A stretch of 64,000 bases of DNA from positions 2,852,001 to 2,916,000 of the forward strand of contig NZ_CP013862.1 of the NCBI RefSeq assembly GCF_001307805.1, in the 5' to 3' direction. Below the pieces are notes generated by a model. It saw nothing but the letters and a program-made list of their open reading frames with translations. It searched no databases and was not told where the DNA came from. This DNA comes from Lentibacillus amyloliquefaciens. Lineage in GTDB: Bacteria > Bacillota > Bacilli > Bacillales > Amphibacillaceae. The position numbers and the translations under genes were made by a program. Positions 7,999-15,916 of this stretch are shown in pieces; position 1 is the stretch's first letter, and each line of letters opens with the position of its first letter.

Positions 7999-8358
7999 AT
8001 GAAATTAAATGTTTTACCAACCATATCGTTAACAATATTAACGGCTCTGCTCATTTCAGACTTCTTTCCGAACAATCCCTTTTTTGGTTATATCAATAAT
8101 GGATATGTGTTTTGGGCGTTATTAGTGGCTTTGGGTGTTATTCTCCCACTTAGCTATAGGTCCAAGGGAAGTAACAGTCATTTTCAACGAATTTTTCCAT
8201 TGGCATATCTCGTCTTATTACTGGTGGTGTTAACATTACTTGGCGGAGAGTCTGCTCATGGATTTGCTGTGAACCAGAGCGCTTTTTGGGTCGTTGTACT
8301 ACTGTGCACCATTGATATTATTTCAATTCGAAAAGAAAAGGGTGCAAAAGAGATCTGA
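7999..8358 (+). CDS. Four-pass membrane protein, paralogue of the gene at 13953
   Basis: This 119-residue protein has about four hydrophobic segments. Its second half, LTLLGGESAHGF then FWVVVLLCTIDIISIRK, aligns well with LTALGGESQIGI and FWAALAVAVMEISFLWRR of the protein at 13953-14318, and both begin with KL before a first membrane helix followed by (D/S)FFP-type residues. The two are clearly paralogues. Family not recognised. The ATG follows AAAGGGGC. Confidence 0.65.
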   Translation: MKLNVLPTISLTILTALLISDFFPNNPFFGYINNGYVFWALLVALGVILPLSYRSKGSNSHFQRIFPLAYLVLLLVVLTLLGGESAHGFAVNQSAFWVVVLLCTIDIISIRKEKGAKEI

Positions 8359-8397
8359 TTAGATTGCTAAAGTAAATCGCAGCATAGGATGGTATTA

Positions 8398-9168
8398 ATG
8401 GACATCGTCAATCTTTTAAAACGAAAAATAACCGTAACGTTTGCTGTCATCATTATGACTGCTATCCCACTTGCTTTCCAGACGTTAGACAGCATGAAGG
8501 ATGAACCCCTTCATGGTTTGGGGTCCGATTTTCTGGGCTGGTTTACTGTTTTCGTCATGTATGCAGGCGCGGTTATATTGATTTATGGGAATTTGGTATC
8601 TGCTGGGATTGAATATCTGCAGCATAAAGGGTATATCGCAAAGACCTGGGTTTATATTGGACTGCACGGTGTTTTTGGCTCAGCAATCGGTTTGTTGTTT
8701 CAGATGCCGCACTTGGCATTATACGGAGCGGGGATTGCTGTTTTCTTTGCTGTCATGGACAGATGGATCTGCAAAAGGTTAAACATGGACAAAAAGATAG
8801 GGTTCTTTTATCTATTTCCGATTCTGGTTTGTGGCTTGTTCTGGGGATATTTCCAAATCATATCAGAACCTTTGCCCCCGTTCACAGCGGAAGATGCTGT
8901 TGAAAAGGTGACTGAAGGCAATGGGACTCCCGCTGATCCGTTTCCTTCAGAAATTGGCAAATCGGAACAAACGATTGAAGGCTATCATGTTGTGAAAGAA
9001 ACTGCGGCAGAGCCAATAGGAAACGGCACATATAGGGTCACTTTCACTGAGACATGGCAGAAAGACGGGGAGGAAGGTTCATATGAAATGGCATATGAGG
9101 TTGATCGTAATTCTTTAACCGCCCGCGATTTGAGGTGGGAAGAAACGCCTGCCTATTATGAGAATTAA
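8398..9168 (+). CDS. Membrane protein with extracytoplasmic C-terminal domain, unknown
   Basis: About 256 residues. Four to five membrane segments occupy residues 10-155; the last 100 residues are soluble, beginning PLPPFTAEDAVEKV and containing EGYHVVKETAAEPIGNGTYR and an alternating charged beta-type segment. That tail looks like a PepSY/YcdB-style accessory domain, but this is only a resemblance. Two in-frame ATGs (8389, 8398) are possible; AGGATGG at 8386-8392 favours 8398. I do not recognise the family. Confidence 0.55.
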   Translation: MDIVNLLKRKITVTFAVIIMTAIPLAFQTLDSMKDEPLHGLGSDFLGWFTVFVMYAGAVILIYGNLVSAGIEYLQHKGYIAKTWVYIGLHGVFGSAIGLLFQMPHLALYGAGIAVFFAVMDRWICKRLNMDKKIGFFYLFPILVCGLFWGYFQIISEPLPPFTAEDAVEKVTEGNGTPADPFPSEIGKSEQTIEGYHVVKETAAEPIGNGTYRVTFTETWQKDGEEGSYEMAYEVDRNSLTARDLRWEETPAYYEN

Positions 9169-9256
9169 ACGATCAGGAAAGAATAACAGGATTGAAGCCG
9201 AATCGTTTGGGGAGGACAAAAAAATTGGAGCATTTTGAACGCGTATTTTCTGTCAC

Positions 9257-9898
9257 TTAATCCTTCACCTTCACACCAAATACTTCAATAAACCCGGCAG
9301 CCTGTTCAGGCGCAATCACCACACCACGCAAGTCCGCCTCCTCAATGTGTAAATGAGTGAACCGGCAGCGGCTGAGATCGACGTTTTCTAAGGAGGTGCC
9401 GGTGAATTGGACATCTTCAATGTCTGAATTTCCCAGCTGCAGGTTATTCTGTGAGGCATCGATGAAGTTAGCCCCCTTTAACAAACAATTCTCAAATTGC
9501 ACATCCCGAAGTTCAGTCAGACTACAAAGAACATATGGCGCCTGGCAGTCTGTCCATGTCACATCGTGCATGACAGCCCGGTCAAAGTCGGTTCCGGCCA
9601 GTTTGCAATTGCGAAACTCTACCCGGCTAAACCGCGCGTCATTAAGCTGAGAACCGGAGAGATCGCAATGATCGAAAATAATATCAAGCCACTGGGAAAA
9701 AGGGAGTTCTGTGTCAGTGAACGTGACATCCTTGAAATGGATCTGTTCAAACTGGACGTCTTCAACGTGCACCGGGCCAATTCCTTCGTTAACAGTGCCC
9801 ATTTCATAAAATGACTGGTCTGTCAGCTTATTAATTTTGATTGGAGCTAATTGATCCGGCAGATCTGGTTTCTGGATAAGTCTATTTTTCTTCTTCAC
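9257..9898 (-). CDS. Pentapeptide-repeat protein
   Basis: A 213-residue soluble protein whose middle and C-terminus are built of pentapeptide repeats with central Leu/Phe (for example FRNCKLAGTDFDRAVMHDV, LLKGANFIDASQNNLQLG and LENVDLSRCRFTHLHIEEA). These fold as a right-handed quadrilateral beta-helix. Some family members mimic DNA and protect gyrase, but most have no known role, and nothing here points to a partner. It is monocistronic and faces the flanking plus-strand genes. The small gap before its stop (9169-9256) holds GGGGAGG followed by an 11-codon frame, probably a relic. Confidence 0.8.
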   Translation of the reverse strand: MKKKNRLIQKPDLPDQLAPIKINKLTDQSFYEMGTVNEGIGPVHVEDVQFEQIHFKDVTFTDTELPFSQWLDIIFDHCDLSGSQLNDARFSRVEFRNCKLAGTDFDRAVMHDVTWTDCQAPYVLCSLTELRDVQFENCLLKGANFIDASQNNLQLGNSDIEDVQFTGTSLENVDLSRCRFTHLHIEEADLRGVVIAPEQAAGFIEVFGVKVKD

Positions 9899-10001
9899 GG
9901 CTGCAGTCCCCTTTCGTAAAAATGATAGATATGTACTTGTAAGTATATTTAATAAAAATGTTAACGCCTTTATGATCGTCTGATTAAATGGTGGTGATTA
10001 G

Positions 10002-10382
10002 ATGAAAGCCCTAAAGTTATTTGCTGTATTGATTATGATGGCGCTTATGACAGTTGGCTGTAGTACCAACAGTGAAAATTCAACTACGATTGGCAATCCC
10101 ACTCCACGTGATTTTTTGGAACATGATGATGCCGATATTTTTTATATTGGTGACTTGATTTATTCCAATGCTGAGAATGTAGAATGGGTGCAGAAGCTGG
10201 AATATACACTGGGTGAAGAGTTTGCTGAAATAACCCGGCAGACTGATAAGGCTTATCGTTTTAAAAGTGGAACAGCCAACAAGTTGCCTGCAGAAACAAT
10301 TATATATGAAACTGATACACCTGTATACATCGCCATTGTCGACGGAAAAGAAATACCTTACCTCAAAATGGTTGAAGGCTAA
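10002..10382 (+). CDS. Small lipoprotein of unknown function
   Basis: A 126-residue protein with a lipoprotein signal: charged start MKALK, hydrophobic core, lipobox MTVGC (Cys about residue 20). The mature part contains DADIFYIGDLIYSNAENVEW and a C-terminal TPVYIAIVDGKEIPYLK. No family recognised. The ATG follows GGTGGTG. The next gene starts 29 nt downstream and may be co-transcribed. Confidence 0.65.
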   Translation: MKALKLFAVLIMMALMTVGCSTNSENSTTIGNPTPRDFLEHDDADIFYIGDLIYSNAENVEWVQKLEYTLGEEFAEITRQTDKAYRFKSGTANKLPAETIIYETDTPVYIAIVDGKEIPYLKMVEG

Positions 10383-10411
10383 GACGTCGTTTGGAAAAGG
10401 AGGCAGCAGCC

Positions 10412-10618
10412 ATGATGACGTTTTTTCTGATTGTTGGGATCGCATGTATTGTAATGGCGAATATTTTCATGGGCGGTTTGAAGAGCGGAGAGCAGCAGCA
10501 AACGGTTTTCCATACCGAAAAACACGATCCGCGCAGCGTCAAACTGAAACCGGCACTGTATTTTGGATTGGTTGGTTTAGTTTCACTTGGCATCTCTGCT
10601 CTCATTTATTTTTTGTGA
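10412..10618 (+). CDS. Small two-pass membrane protein
   Basis: 68 residues, with membrane segments at both ends (TFFLIVGIACIVMANIF and LYFGLVGLVSLGISALIYFL) around a short polar loop. AAAAGGAGG at 10396-10404 selects the ATG at 10412 over the upstream TTG. Family unknown. It probably follows the lipoprotein gene in one transcript. Confidence 0.6.
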   Translation: MMTFFLIVGIACIVMANIFMGGLKSGEQQQTVFHTEKHDPRSVKLKPALYFGLVGLVSLGISALIYFL

Positions 10619-10682
10619 GGATCCAAATCAACTTATTGGTGCTGGACAGGGGGCTGGGAAAGCCATTGGACTTTTCATTGAT

Positions 10683-10748
10683 CCCGTATGTAACGGGCAG
10701 TACGTCCCCACCTCAAAGATTCGAGTGTCCAAAGGGGTTTAGGTGGGG
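10683..10748 (+). repeat. Double-hairpin repeat, copy 1 (IS200/IS605-end-like)
   Basis: A small hairpin CCCGTATGTAACGGG is followed by a larger one, CCCCACCT (10706-10713) with AGGTGGGG (10741-10748). The motif ATGTAACGGGCAGTA, then TTCGAG and TTTAGGTGGGGG, recurs at 12611-12686. The pairs of strong hairpins recall the right end/guide-RNA region of IS605-type TnpB elements; no tnpB is present. The name is an inference. Confidence 0.55.
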
Positions 10749-10810
10749 GTTGGGCGCTTTTTATTAAATGCACTTTGGAGTTGATCAATTTCGGTAAATA
10801 GCTGTTCCAT
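10739..10810 (-). pseudogene. 5' remnant of a protein gene, cut by the double-hairpin repeat
   Basis: On the minus strand GGAGGATGATTATCATA precedes an ATG and 23 codons beginning MEQLFTEIDQLQSAFNKKRP, then the frame stops inside the hairpin. The residues look like the start of a real protein (Fic-family N-termini have similar sequences), suggesting the repeat replaced the rest of the gene. Identity is a guess. Confidence 0.3.
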
Positions 10811-11196
10811 TATGATAATCATCCTCCAAACGTCTTTATTGATTTTATTCTACACACCTAAGACTTCTCCTGCAATCTTTTTCCAACCAGGAAGTGATGT
10901 AAGACGATTTGTGCATTCGGTTCTGATTTTTACTGCAGCTTTTGTTATGGAAATACTGTGGGGTCAGTTTAGTCTTTATTTAACTCAATCTGTTTGTAAA
11001 ATGCGTTGATCTGTTTGATTTAGTTCATGATTCCCCCCCTGAAAATTATAACTTTTTCCTTTTGATAGTCTTCCTATATCTATAATCGAAATGAAAATCA
11101 AAAAAGGAGCACGAAAATAAAAATTTTTTTGCTGGAATATGAGTTTGCCAGGACGTACAATGATTGTAATGACTAGAATTGAAAGGATGACATGAA
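10811..11196. other. 386-bp gap with a possible minus-strand coding relic
   Basis: The minus strand around 10855-10965 reads ...TNRLTSLPGWKKIAGEVLGV and stop without a start, so it may be the tail of a lost gene. The plus-strand frame at 10812-11009 has no ribosome binding site and looks spurious. 11040-11196 is AT-rich and probably holds the promoter of the SDR gene. Confidence 0.3.
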
Positions 11197-11919
11197 ATGG
11201 GACAGGATATTACAGGAAAAATCGCTTATATCACAGGCGCAGGCAGCGGTATCGGGCGGGCAACAGCACTTGAACTGGCACGTGAAGGTGTTCATGTCGG
11301 ACTAATCGCACGGACTGAAAGCAAACTGAAGGCAGTGGCAGAAGAGGCCGCGGCACAGGGTGTGAAAGCAAACTATGCTGTTTGTGACATAGCCGATATG
11401 AAACAGGTGGATCAGGCGGTCGAGAAGCTGCAGAAAGACCTTGGCGCTGCTGATATTCTTCTTAATAACGCCGGGGTTGGCATGCATGGTGATTTTCTTG
11501 ATATTGAACCGGATGATTGGAAACATACGTTGGAAGTGAATGTCTTTGGAACATATCACGTCACACGTGCGGTACTGCCGCAAATGATTGAGAAAAATCA
11601 GGGCGATATTATGAATATTTCCTCAAGCAACGGGTTAAAAGGAACAGCAGGGTCGACATCGTACAGTGCGTCCAAATTTGCTGTACAGGGTATGACAGAA
11701 GCGCTCATGCAGGAAGTCCGCCCGCACAATATCCGTGTCTCAACGCTTAACCCGAGCATGGTTGGCACGGAAATGATTTTCAGTGATAACCCTGATAAAA
11801 ATGATAAGGAAAAGTTCATGCAACCGGAAGATTTGGCTGAATATATGGTGTCACAGTTGAAACTGCACCCGCGCATATTCATCAAACAGTCACTGCAATG
11901 GGCGACAAACCCGTTTTAA
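11197..11919 (+). CDS. Short-chain dehydrogenase/reductase (FabG-like)
   Basis: A 240-residue classical SDR. The Rossmann motif TGAGSGIG lies at residues 13-20, the NNAG motif near residue 90, the catalytic Ser in the NISSS region and the catalytic YSASK near residue 157. An Arg in LIARTESKL at the end of beta-2 suggests NADP(H). Such enzymes are often annotated as 3-oxoacyl-ACP reductase, but the gene is isolated and the substrate is unknown. The ATG follows AAAGGATG with normal spacing. Confidence 0.9.
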   Translation: MGQDITGKIAYITGAGSGIGRATALELAREGVHVGLIARTESKLKAVAEEAAAQGVKANYAVCDIADMKQVDQAVEKLQKDLGAADILLNNAGVGMHGDFLDIEPDDWKHTLEVNVFGTYHVTRAVLPQMIEKNQGDIMNISSSNGLKGTAGSTSYSASKFAVQGMTEALMQEVRPHNIRVSTLNPSMVGTEMIFSDNPDKNDKEKFMQPEDLAEYMVSQLKLHPRIFIKQSLQWATNPF

Positions 11920-11994
11920 GTAGTGCAAAACTACTATTGGCTGACAAATAGAGGGGGATTGCCTCACTGACGGGGCTCCTCTTTGCTTAATCAA

Positions 11995-12157
11995 TTATAG
12001 AGGTTGTTCAAAAAGTCCGGTAAAAATGACACTTCGGTGTTTCTAGTTGGCTTGCTTTTCCGTTCCTCACGTATTAACTGCTTACGTTCCGGTACCGGGA
12101 GCTTTGCTGCCTCGAACTTCTCGGTCCTTTTTATCCTCTTTTTGAACACGCACTTAC
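11995..12157 (+). repeat. MITE-like repeat, copy A
   Basis: About 160 bp bounded by GTTCAAAAAGTCCGG on the left and CTCTTTTTGAAC on the right, which form imperfect terminal inverted repeats of about 25 bp. Copies lie at 22300-22465 (opposite orientation) and 54161-54287. Shared inner text is CTCGAACTTCTCGGTCC. It encodes no protein. Confidence 0.8.
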
Positions 12158-12254
12158 ACTGACAATCATTTACTTTCTAATAGGTTTGTTCTTTTATGCG
12201 GAAAGGGCTTTCAAAGAAGTGGTAGATAAAAGAGGTGGACTGAGCGGTATTTAA
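12156..12254 (+). pseudogene. C-terminal fragment of a membrane protein, abutting MITE copy A
   Basis: Directly to the right of the repeat the frame reads LTIIYFLIGLFFYAERAF and KEVVDKRGGLSGI then stops. One membrane helix and a charged tail suggest a true protein end. No start or upstream part is found left of the repeat, so the gene appears truncated. Confidence 0.4.
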
Positions 12255-12260
12255 AAAAGA

Positions 12261-12386
12261 TTACTCAAAACTGATGGATCGCTTATTTAATTCATCCTTT
12301 ATTATGTTAATAAATTCCTCTTCAAGTTGTAATTTTTTAGATTGGTAATAGGCTTCCAATAAGCTTTCATTTGATAAATGTTCCAT
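12261..12386 (-). CDS. sda: Sda, sporulation-initiation checkpoint inhibitor
   Basis: This short minus-strand frame encodes a 41-residue helical-hairpin protein starting MEHLSNESLLEAYYQSKKLQ and ending with an EFINIIKDELNKRS-type helix. It corresponds closely to B. subtilis Sda (LSDELLIESYF and DFIELIENEIKRRS). Sda blocks autophosphorylation of the sporulation kinase KinA when DNA replication is disturbed. AAAGGAG lies 13 nt upstream of the ATG. B. subtilis sda is controlled by DnaA; I see no clear TTATCCACA box in the 100 bp upstream. Its presence supports a spore-forming host. Confidence 0.85.
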   Translation of the reverse strand: MEHLSNESLLEAYYQSKKLQLEEEFINIIKDELNKRSISFE

Positions 12387-12610
12387 GTTTATTCAAATAC
12401 TCCTTTTTAAACGTGATAAAAATACTGGGTATATAGTTATATATACAAATTTACATAAAAGAAAACGTCTTTTTTGCTTTACTCCTGACAAAATTAAAAT
12501 AACAACATACGTTTAATAATCGTCAGGAGATGGTTGCACCTTGAAGGATGCACATCTTTAACAAACGCGACTCTTTCGTCTATAATATGTCAAGGAACCA
12601 TCATTTTGGC

Positions 12611-12686
12611 CCCGCATGTAACGGGCAGTAAGACCCCCATCTCAAGTATTCGAGGATACAAAGATTTAGGTGGGGGTCTTACTGCC
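12611..12686 (+). repeat. Double-hairpin repeat, copy 2 (IS200/IS605-end-like)
   Basis: CCCGCATGTAACGGG is followed by a 19-bp stem, GGCAGTAAGACCCCCATCT (12624-12642) with AGGTGGGGGTCTTACTGCC (12668-12686), one G-T pair. It shares the spaced motifs of copy 1 at 10683. It lies between sda and the AbrB-family gene and has no adjacent transposase. Confidence 0.6.
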
Positions 12687-12798
12687 TACAAATGTCTGAT
12701 TCTGTTCAACTAACAATCAGTGGAGAAGGGCAATCCACTGAGTGAAGTTTCACTTGATGCGGCGGTGCTTTTTTACATATTTGGAGGAGATGACCATA

Positions 12799-13866
12799 TT
12801 GAAGAGATGGCGCGCTTTTTTTGAAGCGATTGTTGTGGCGCTGGCCGGCGTTGCTTTATTTTCAGTGATGAATATACCGCTTCCTTGGCTGATCGGCCCG
12901 CTTGTGGCCATTGCAGCATGGAGTATTACAACCCAGCGGGAGCTGTATTGGCCGTTTACATTTCGAAAAATTGCGATGGTGCTGCTCGGTTATCTGATCG
13001 GCACATCATTTACGCAGGAAACGTTGATTGAGATGGGGAACCATGTGCCATCAATGATTGCGATAACGATTCTGACTGTTGTCTTCAGCCTGATGCTGGG
13101 ATTTATTTTTTCAAAAATGACTGGGCTGGATTTGCCGAGCTGTATGATCGGTAGCATTCCGGGCGGTTTGTCGCAAATTATGGTGCTCATGGATGAAATC
13201 AAAGGTCTGAATCCGACTGTGATCATGTTTCTCCAGAGCATGCGTGTGATGCTTATTGTCATATTTGTGCCAATGGTAACGGTGTATCTGTTTGACGGGG
13301 GATCGGGTGCATTGCGGGATGGGTTGGGTTCCGGAGCTGTCAGTTGGGCAGGTATGCCTTGGTATACATTCATTCTATATCCGCTTTTAATGGTATCAGC
13401 TGCATGGCTTTTTGGCCGATTGCGAATCCCGACTGCACTGCTGCTCGGACCGATGGTGCTGACGATAGCCATGACGTTTGGGAGTTATCCGACGCCTGAA
13501 CTTCCGGTAGCGTTTATTGATTTGGCGCAAATTTTTATCGGTGTGCATATTGGTTTGCAAATGCGCCCGAGGGAGTTGCCGGATTGGAAAAAGGTGATGG
13601 CTTATACAGTCATAACAGTCGTTGTTCTAGTACTTTTCGGTCTTGGACTTGGCTATGGTCTTGCTTGGCTGTATGAACTGTCTTTCAACACAGCGTTGTT
13701 AAGCACCGCACCGGGCGGGATGGTTGAGATGGGACTGACGGCAGTAGCGATTGGCGGTGATGTCTCAGTTGTCACCAGCTATCAGCTTTTCAGATTGCTA
13801 AGTATAATGCTTTTTGTGCCATTTTTCTTCAAATGGCTGAATAAGCGGCGTGGAGGAAGTTCGTAA
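12799..13866 (+). CDS. AbrB-family (PF05145) membrane protein
   Basis: About 355 residues with roughly ten membrane segments arranged as two related halves. Each half has a similar pattern: PLPWLIGPLVAIAAW in the first and RIPTALLLGPMVLTIAM in the second, and IGSIPGGLSQIMVLMDE versus LSTAPGGMVEMGLTA. That internal duplication defines the AbrB duplication family, annotated as 'ammonia monooxygenase' or transport regulators; real function unknown. GGAGGAGAT at 12783 fits the TTG at 12799 better than the ATG at 12790. Confidence 0.85.
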   Translation: MKRWRAFFEAIVVALAGVALFSVMNIPLPWLIGPLVAIAAWSITTQRELYWPFTFRKIAMVLLGYLIGTSFTQETLIEMGNHVPSMIAITILTVVFSLMLGFIFSKMTGLDLPSCMIGSIPGGLSQIMVLMDEIKGLNPTVIMFLQSMRVMLIVIFVPMVTVYLFDGGSGALRDGLGSGAVSWAGMPWYTFILYPLLMVSAAWLFGRLRIPTALLLGPMVLTIAMTFGSYPTPELPVAFIDLAQIFIGVHIGLQMRPRELPDWKKVMAYTVITVVVLVLFGLGLGYGLAWLYELSFNTALLSTAPGGMVEMGLTAVAIGGDVSVVTSYQLFRLLSIMLFVPFFFKWLNKRRGGSS

Positions 13867-13952
13867 CGGTGAATGTAACGGTTGAATGACTGGTTCATTT
13901 TTCCCTAACACGGTAATATAGGAGATAGAATTAATAGAAAGGAAGATTTACT

Positions 13953-14318
13953 CTGAAACTTTTTCGTCCGCTTGAAATCATCCTCGCATTGTGCGTGACC
14001 CTATTGCTTGTTTACGATTACTTTCCCGATATCCCGTTTAGAGAGGCCGTGCCACTGGAGCTCTTAATCGTTGCGATGCTTGTCTTATTTATGGTTACCG
14101 TCTACCGCAACCGGAAATATAATACCAATCAGAAAACGGTGTTCCGGTCACAGGTGTTTTTCCTCGTCTATATCGTTGCATTAATGACAATCCTGACTGC
14201 TTTAGGCGGAGAATCACAAATTGGTATTTCGTTTGATACAGGTATTTTCTGGGCTGCACTGGCGGTTGCCGTTATGGAAATATCGTTTCTGTGGCGCCGG
14301 ATGCAGCAGGATAGGTAG
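13953..14318 (+). CDS. Four-pass membrane protein with probable CTG start, paralogue of 7999
   Basis: The first ATG/GTG-type start would lie at 13989, inside a hydrophobic helix and without a ribosome binding site. The frame continues upstream to a CTG at 13953, preceded by AAAGGAAG at 7-8 nt. From there the protein reads (M)KLFRPLEIILALCVTLLL, matching the MKL... start of its paralogue at 7999. Both share LT(L/A)LGGES before the last helix. The product is about 121 residues with four membrane segments. Function unknown. Confidence 0.65.
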   Translation: MKLFRPLEIILALCVTLLLVYDYFPDIPFREAVPLELLIVAMLVLFMVTVYRNRKYNTNQKTVFRSQVFFLVYIVALMTILTALGGESQIGISFDTGIFWAALAVAVMEISFLWRRMQQDR

Positions 14319-14502
14319 AAAGTGCCAGGAAAGCTTTTTTGATTCGCTACCATATAAGCCTGTTTCAAACTGACATATCAGGGGGTGTATCCGGATTTTG
14401 TTCAACTGGGAAATCCATTCTATTATTGAAAAAACTTCCGACTTTGATATGATTATAGAATAATCGTATGACTAGAAATTATTACATATTGGAGGTTTTG
14501 GA

Positions 14503-15120
14503 ATGAACGGCAATCATTTTTTAAAGTTAATCACAGCTTCTTTGTTTGCACTGCTCCTTTTGACCGCATGCGGAGGCGCAAGCTCGACAGAAGGCAGTGC
14601 CGATGAAGGTGATGCAGGCGGGAGTGAAGAAGCGGATAGTCAGGAAGATACATCTTCAGATGAAGATAAGGAGGATGGCTCTGAGGAGGCGCAATCGTCA
14701 GAAAGTGGATCGTCAGATGAAGATACTTCAGGTGCTGTAAAGCCGCAATCAGCCTCTGAATCCATTTCATTTGAACAGGTGTCATGGCTTGGCGGGGTGC
14801 CGGATCGTCAGCCTGAGGCGGGAGTTTGGTACTATAACCAGAACGATCATCCTGAAAAATACGCAGACACGTTTAACTGGGAGGAAGAGGATATATTGCT
14901 CTGGCAAATTGGTGATGAGAAGTATAAGGGTTATGATGCGGATACCGGCAAGCTTGAAATCATGGATGATGACGTCATCAAGATTGTTGTCGAACTTGAA
15001 GCGGATGAAACCGATGATGAACGTGCTCCGAGGAATTATTTGAAAGTGCCTAAAGGCGAACTTGAAGGTAAAAGCTTTATTGTTGAAACGGTCGATGGCG
15101 AACAGCTGTCAATACAATAA
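14503..15120 (+). CDS. Acidic lipoprotein, unknown family
   Basis: A 205-residue protein with signal peptide and lipobox LLTAC (Cys about 24). A Ser/Glu/Asp-rich linker of some 60 residues follows, typical of halophile-type surface lipoproteins, then a globular domain starting SFEQVSWLGGVPDRQPEAGV and ending with KVPKGELEGKSFIVETVDGE. Family not recognised. The ATG has GGAGG upstream. It converges on the PII-like gene and shares a bidirectional terminator with it. Confidence 0.65.
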   Translation: MNGNHFLKLITASLFALLLLTACGGASSTEGSADEGDAGGSEEADSQEDTSSDEDKEDGSEEAQSSESGSSDEDTSGAVKPQSASESISFEQVSWLGGVPDRQPEAGVWYYNQNDHPEKYADTFNWEEEDILLWQIGDEKYKGYDADTGKLEIMDDDVIKIVVELEADETDDERAPRNYLKVPKGELEGKSFIVETVDGEQLSIQ

Positions 15121-15138
15121 AACATGCGGCGGAATAAA

Positions 15139-15179
15139 AGAAGAGGGAAAAGTGTCATCACTTTTCCCTCTTCTTTTTC
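15139..15179. terminator. Bidirectional terminator
   Basis: AGAAGAGGGAAAAGTG and CACTTTTCCCTCTTCT form a perfect stem with a 4-nt loop, with T's on the right and A's on the left. It overlaps the last codons and stop of the minus-strand PII-like gene. Confidence 0.85.
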
Positions 15180-15916
15180 TTTTGCTTTTTAAATTCTTCA
15201 CGGACTTTTTCATTCAGTTCACGGCTGATGCCTACTGTGCTTTCAACATCCAGCACAAAAGCGATCCCTTTGCCCGGTTTTTTTAGTTCCGCATCTTCAT
15301 TGATGGTTTTAAGTACTTCTTTTGTCTTTTCTTTATGGATGAGTGTCAATACCACTTCTTTCTCAGGTTCAATCATGATGTTAAACAGTTTTGCTTTTTC
15401 GTGGACACCGGTACCGCGACCATGCAAAATGGTTCCGCCCTCTGCTCCGGCTTTCCTGGTGGCATCCACAACTTTTTCCGAATCGCCCCTGTTAACGATG
15501 GTAATGATTAAATCATACAAAACATCTTGATCTTGCCACATGATATCAGCACCCTCCTCATCTTCTGCATCGCCTTCTTCCCCGTGCCATCCGAGCAAGT
15601 GGTTGATGCCGGCGATTTTTTTCGTATCGATTACAAATCCGATGCCATGTCTTGGCTTATTCAGCTGAACGGAGTTAACGATTGCTTGCCTGACATCATT
15701 AAAAATCTCATCAGATACGAGTGTCAGTATGACGGCTCTTTCCCGTTCCACCGGCATGCCCAGAATCCGCATTTTTTCATTAAGCCGGATTCCTTCGCCG
15801 AGCAGTGTGGTTCCACCTTGCGCACCGGCGTTCCGGGAGGCTTGAACAACCTTTTTGGCTTTATCTTTTTTAACGATCGTGATGATGAGCTTCTGCCCCT
15901 GAATCGTCACTGACAT
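15158..15916 (-). CDS. Tandem PII-like signalling protein (two PII domains)
   Basis: About 252 residues made of two similar halves. Half one contains LIITIVKKDKAKKVVQASRN, GAQGGTTLLGEG and RERAVILTLVSDE; half two contains DLIITIVNRGDSEKVVDATR, GAEGGTILHGRG and EKEVVLTLIHKE. Both match the ferredoxin-like PII fold, with the T-loop shortened and the GxGGxTxxxG turn kept. PII proteins bind nucleotides or metabolites and gate transporters. It is the last gene of an operon with two DUF1538 membrane proteins and overlaps the second by 47 nt, so it probably regulates them. The ATG at 15916 has GGAG 11 nt upstream. The very basic tail may touch membrane or RNA. Confidence 0.85.
   Translation of the reverse strand: MSVTIQGQKLIITIVKKDKAKKVVQASRNAGAQGGTTLLGEGIRLNEKMRILGMPVERERAVILTLVSDEIFNDVRQAIVNSVQLNKPRHGIGFVIDTKKIAGINHLLGWHGEEGDAEDEEGADIMWQDQDVLYDLIITIVNRGDSEKVVDATRKAGAEGGTILHGRGTGVHEKAKLFNIMIEPEKEVVLTLIHKEKTKEVLKTINEDAELKKPGKGIAFVLDVESTVGISRELNEKVREEFKKQKKKKREK

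Noticed and set aside
9222..9258. 11-codon frame MEHFERVFSVT after GGGGAGG
   Set aside because: Too short to call a gene; may be the relic of a lost start.
10812..11009. 65-codon plus-strand frame
   Set aside because: No ribosome binding site; the codons overlap a more protein-like minus-strand relic.
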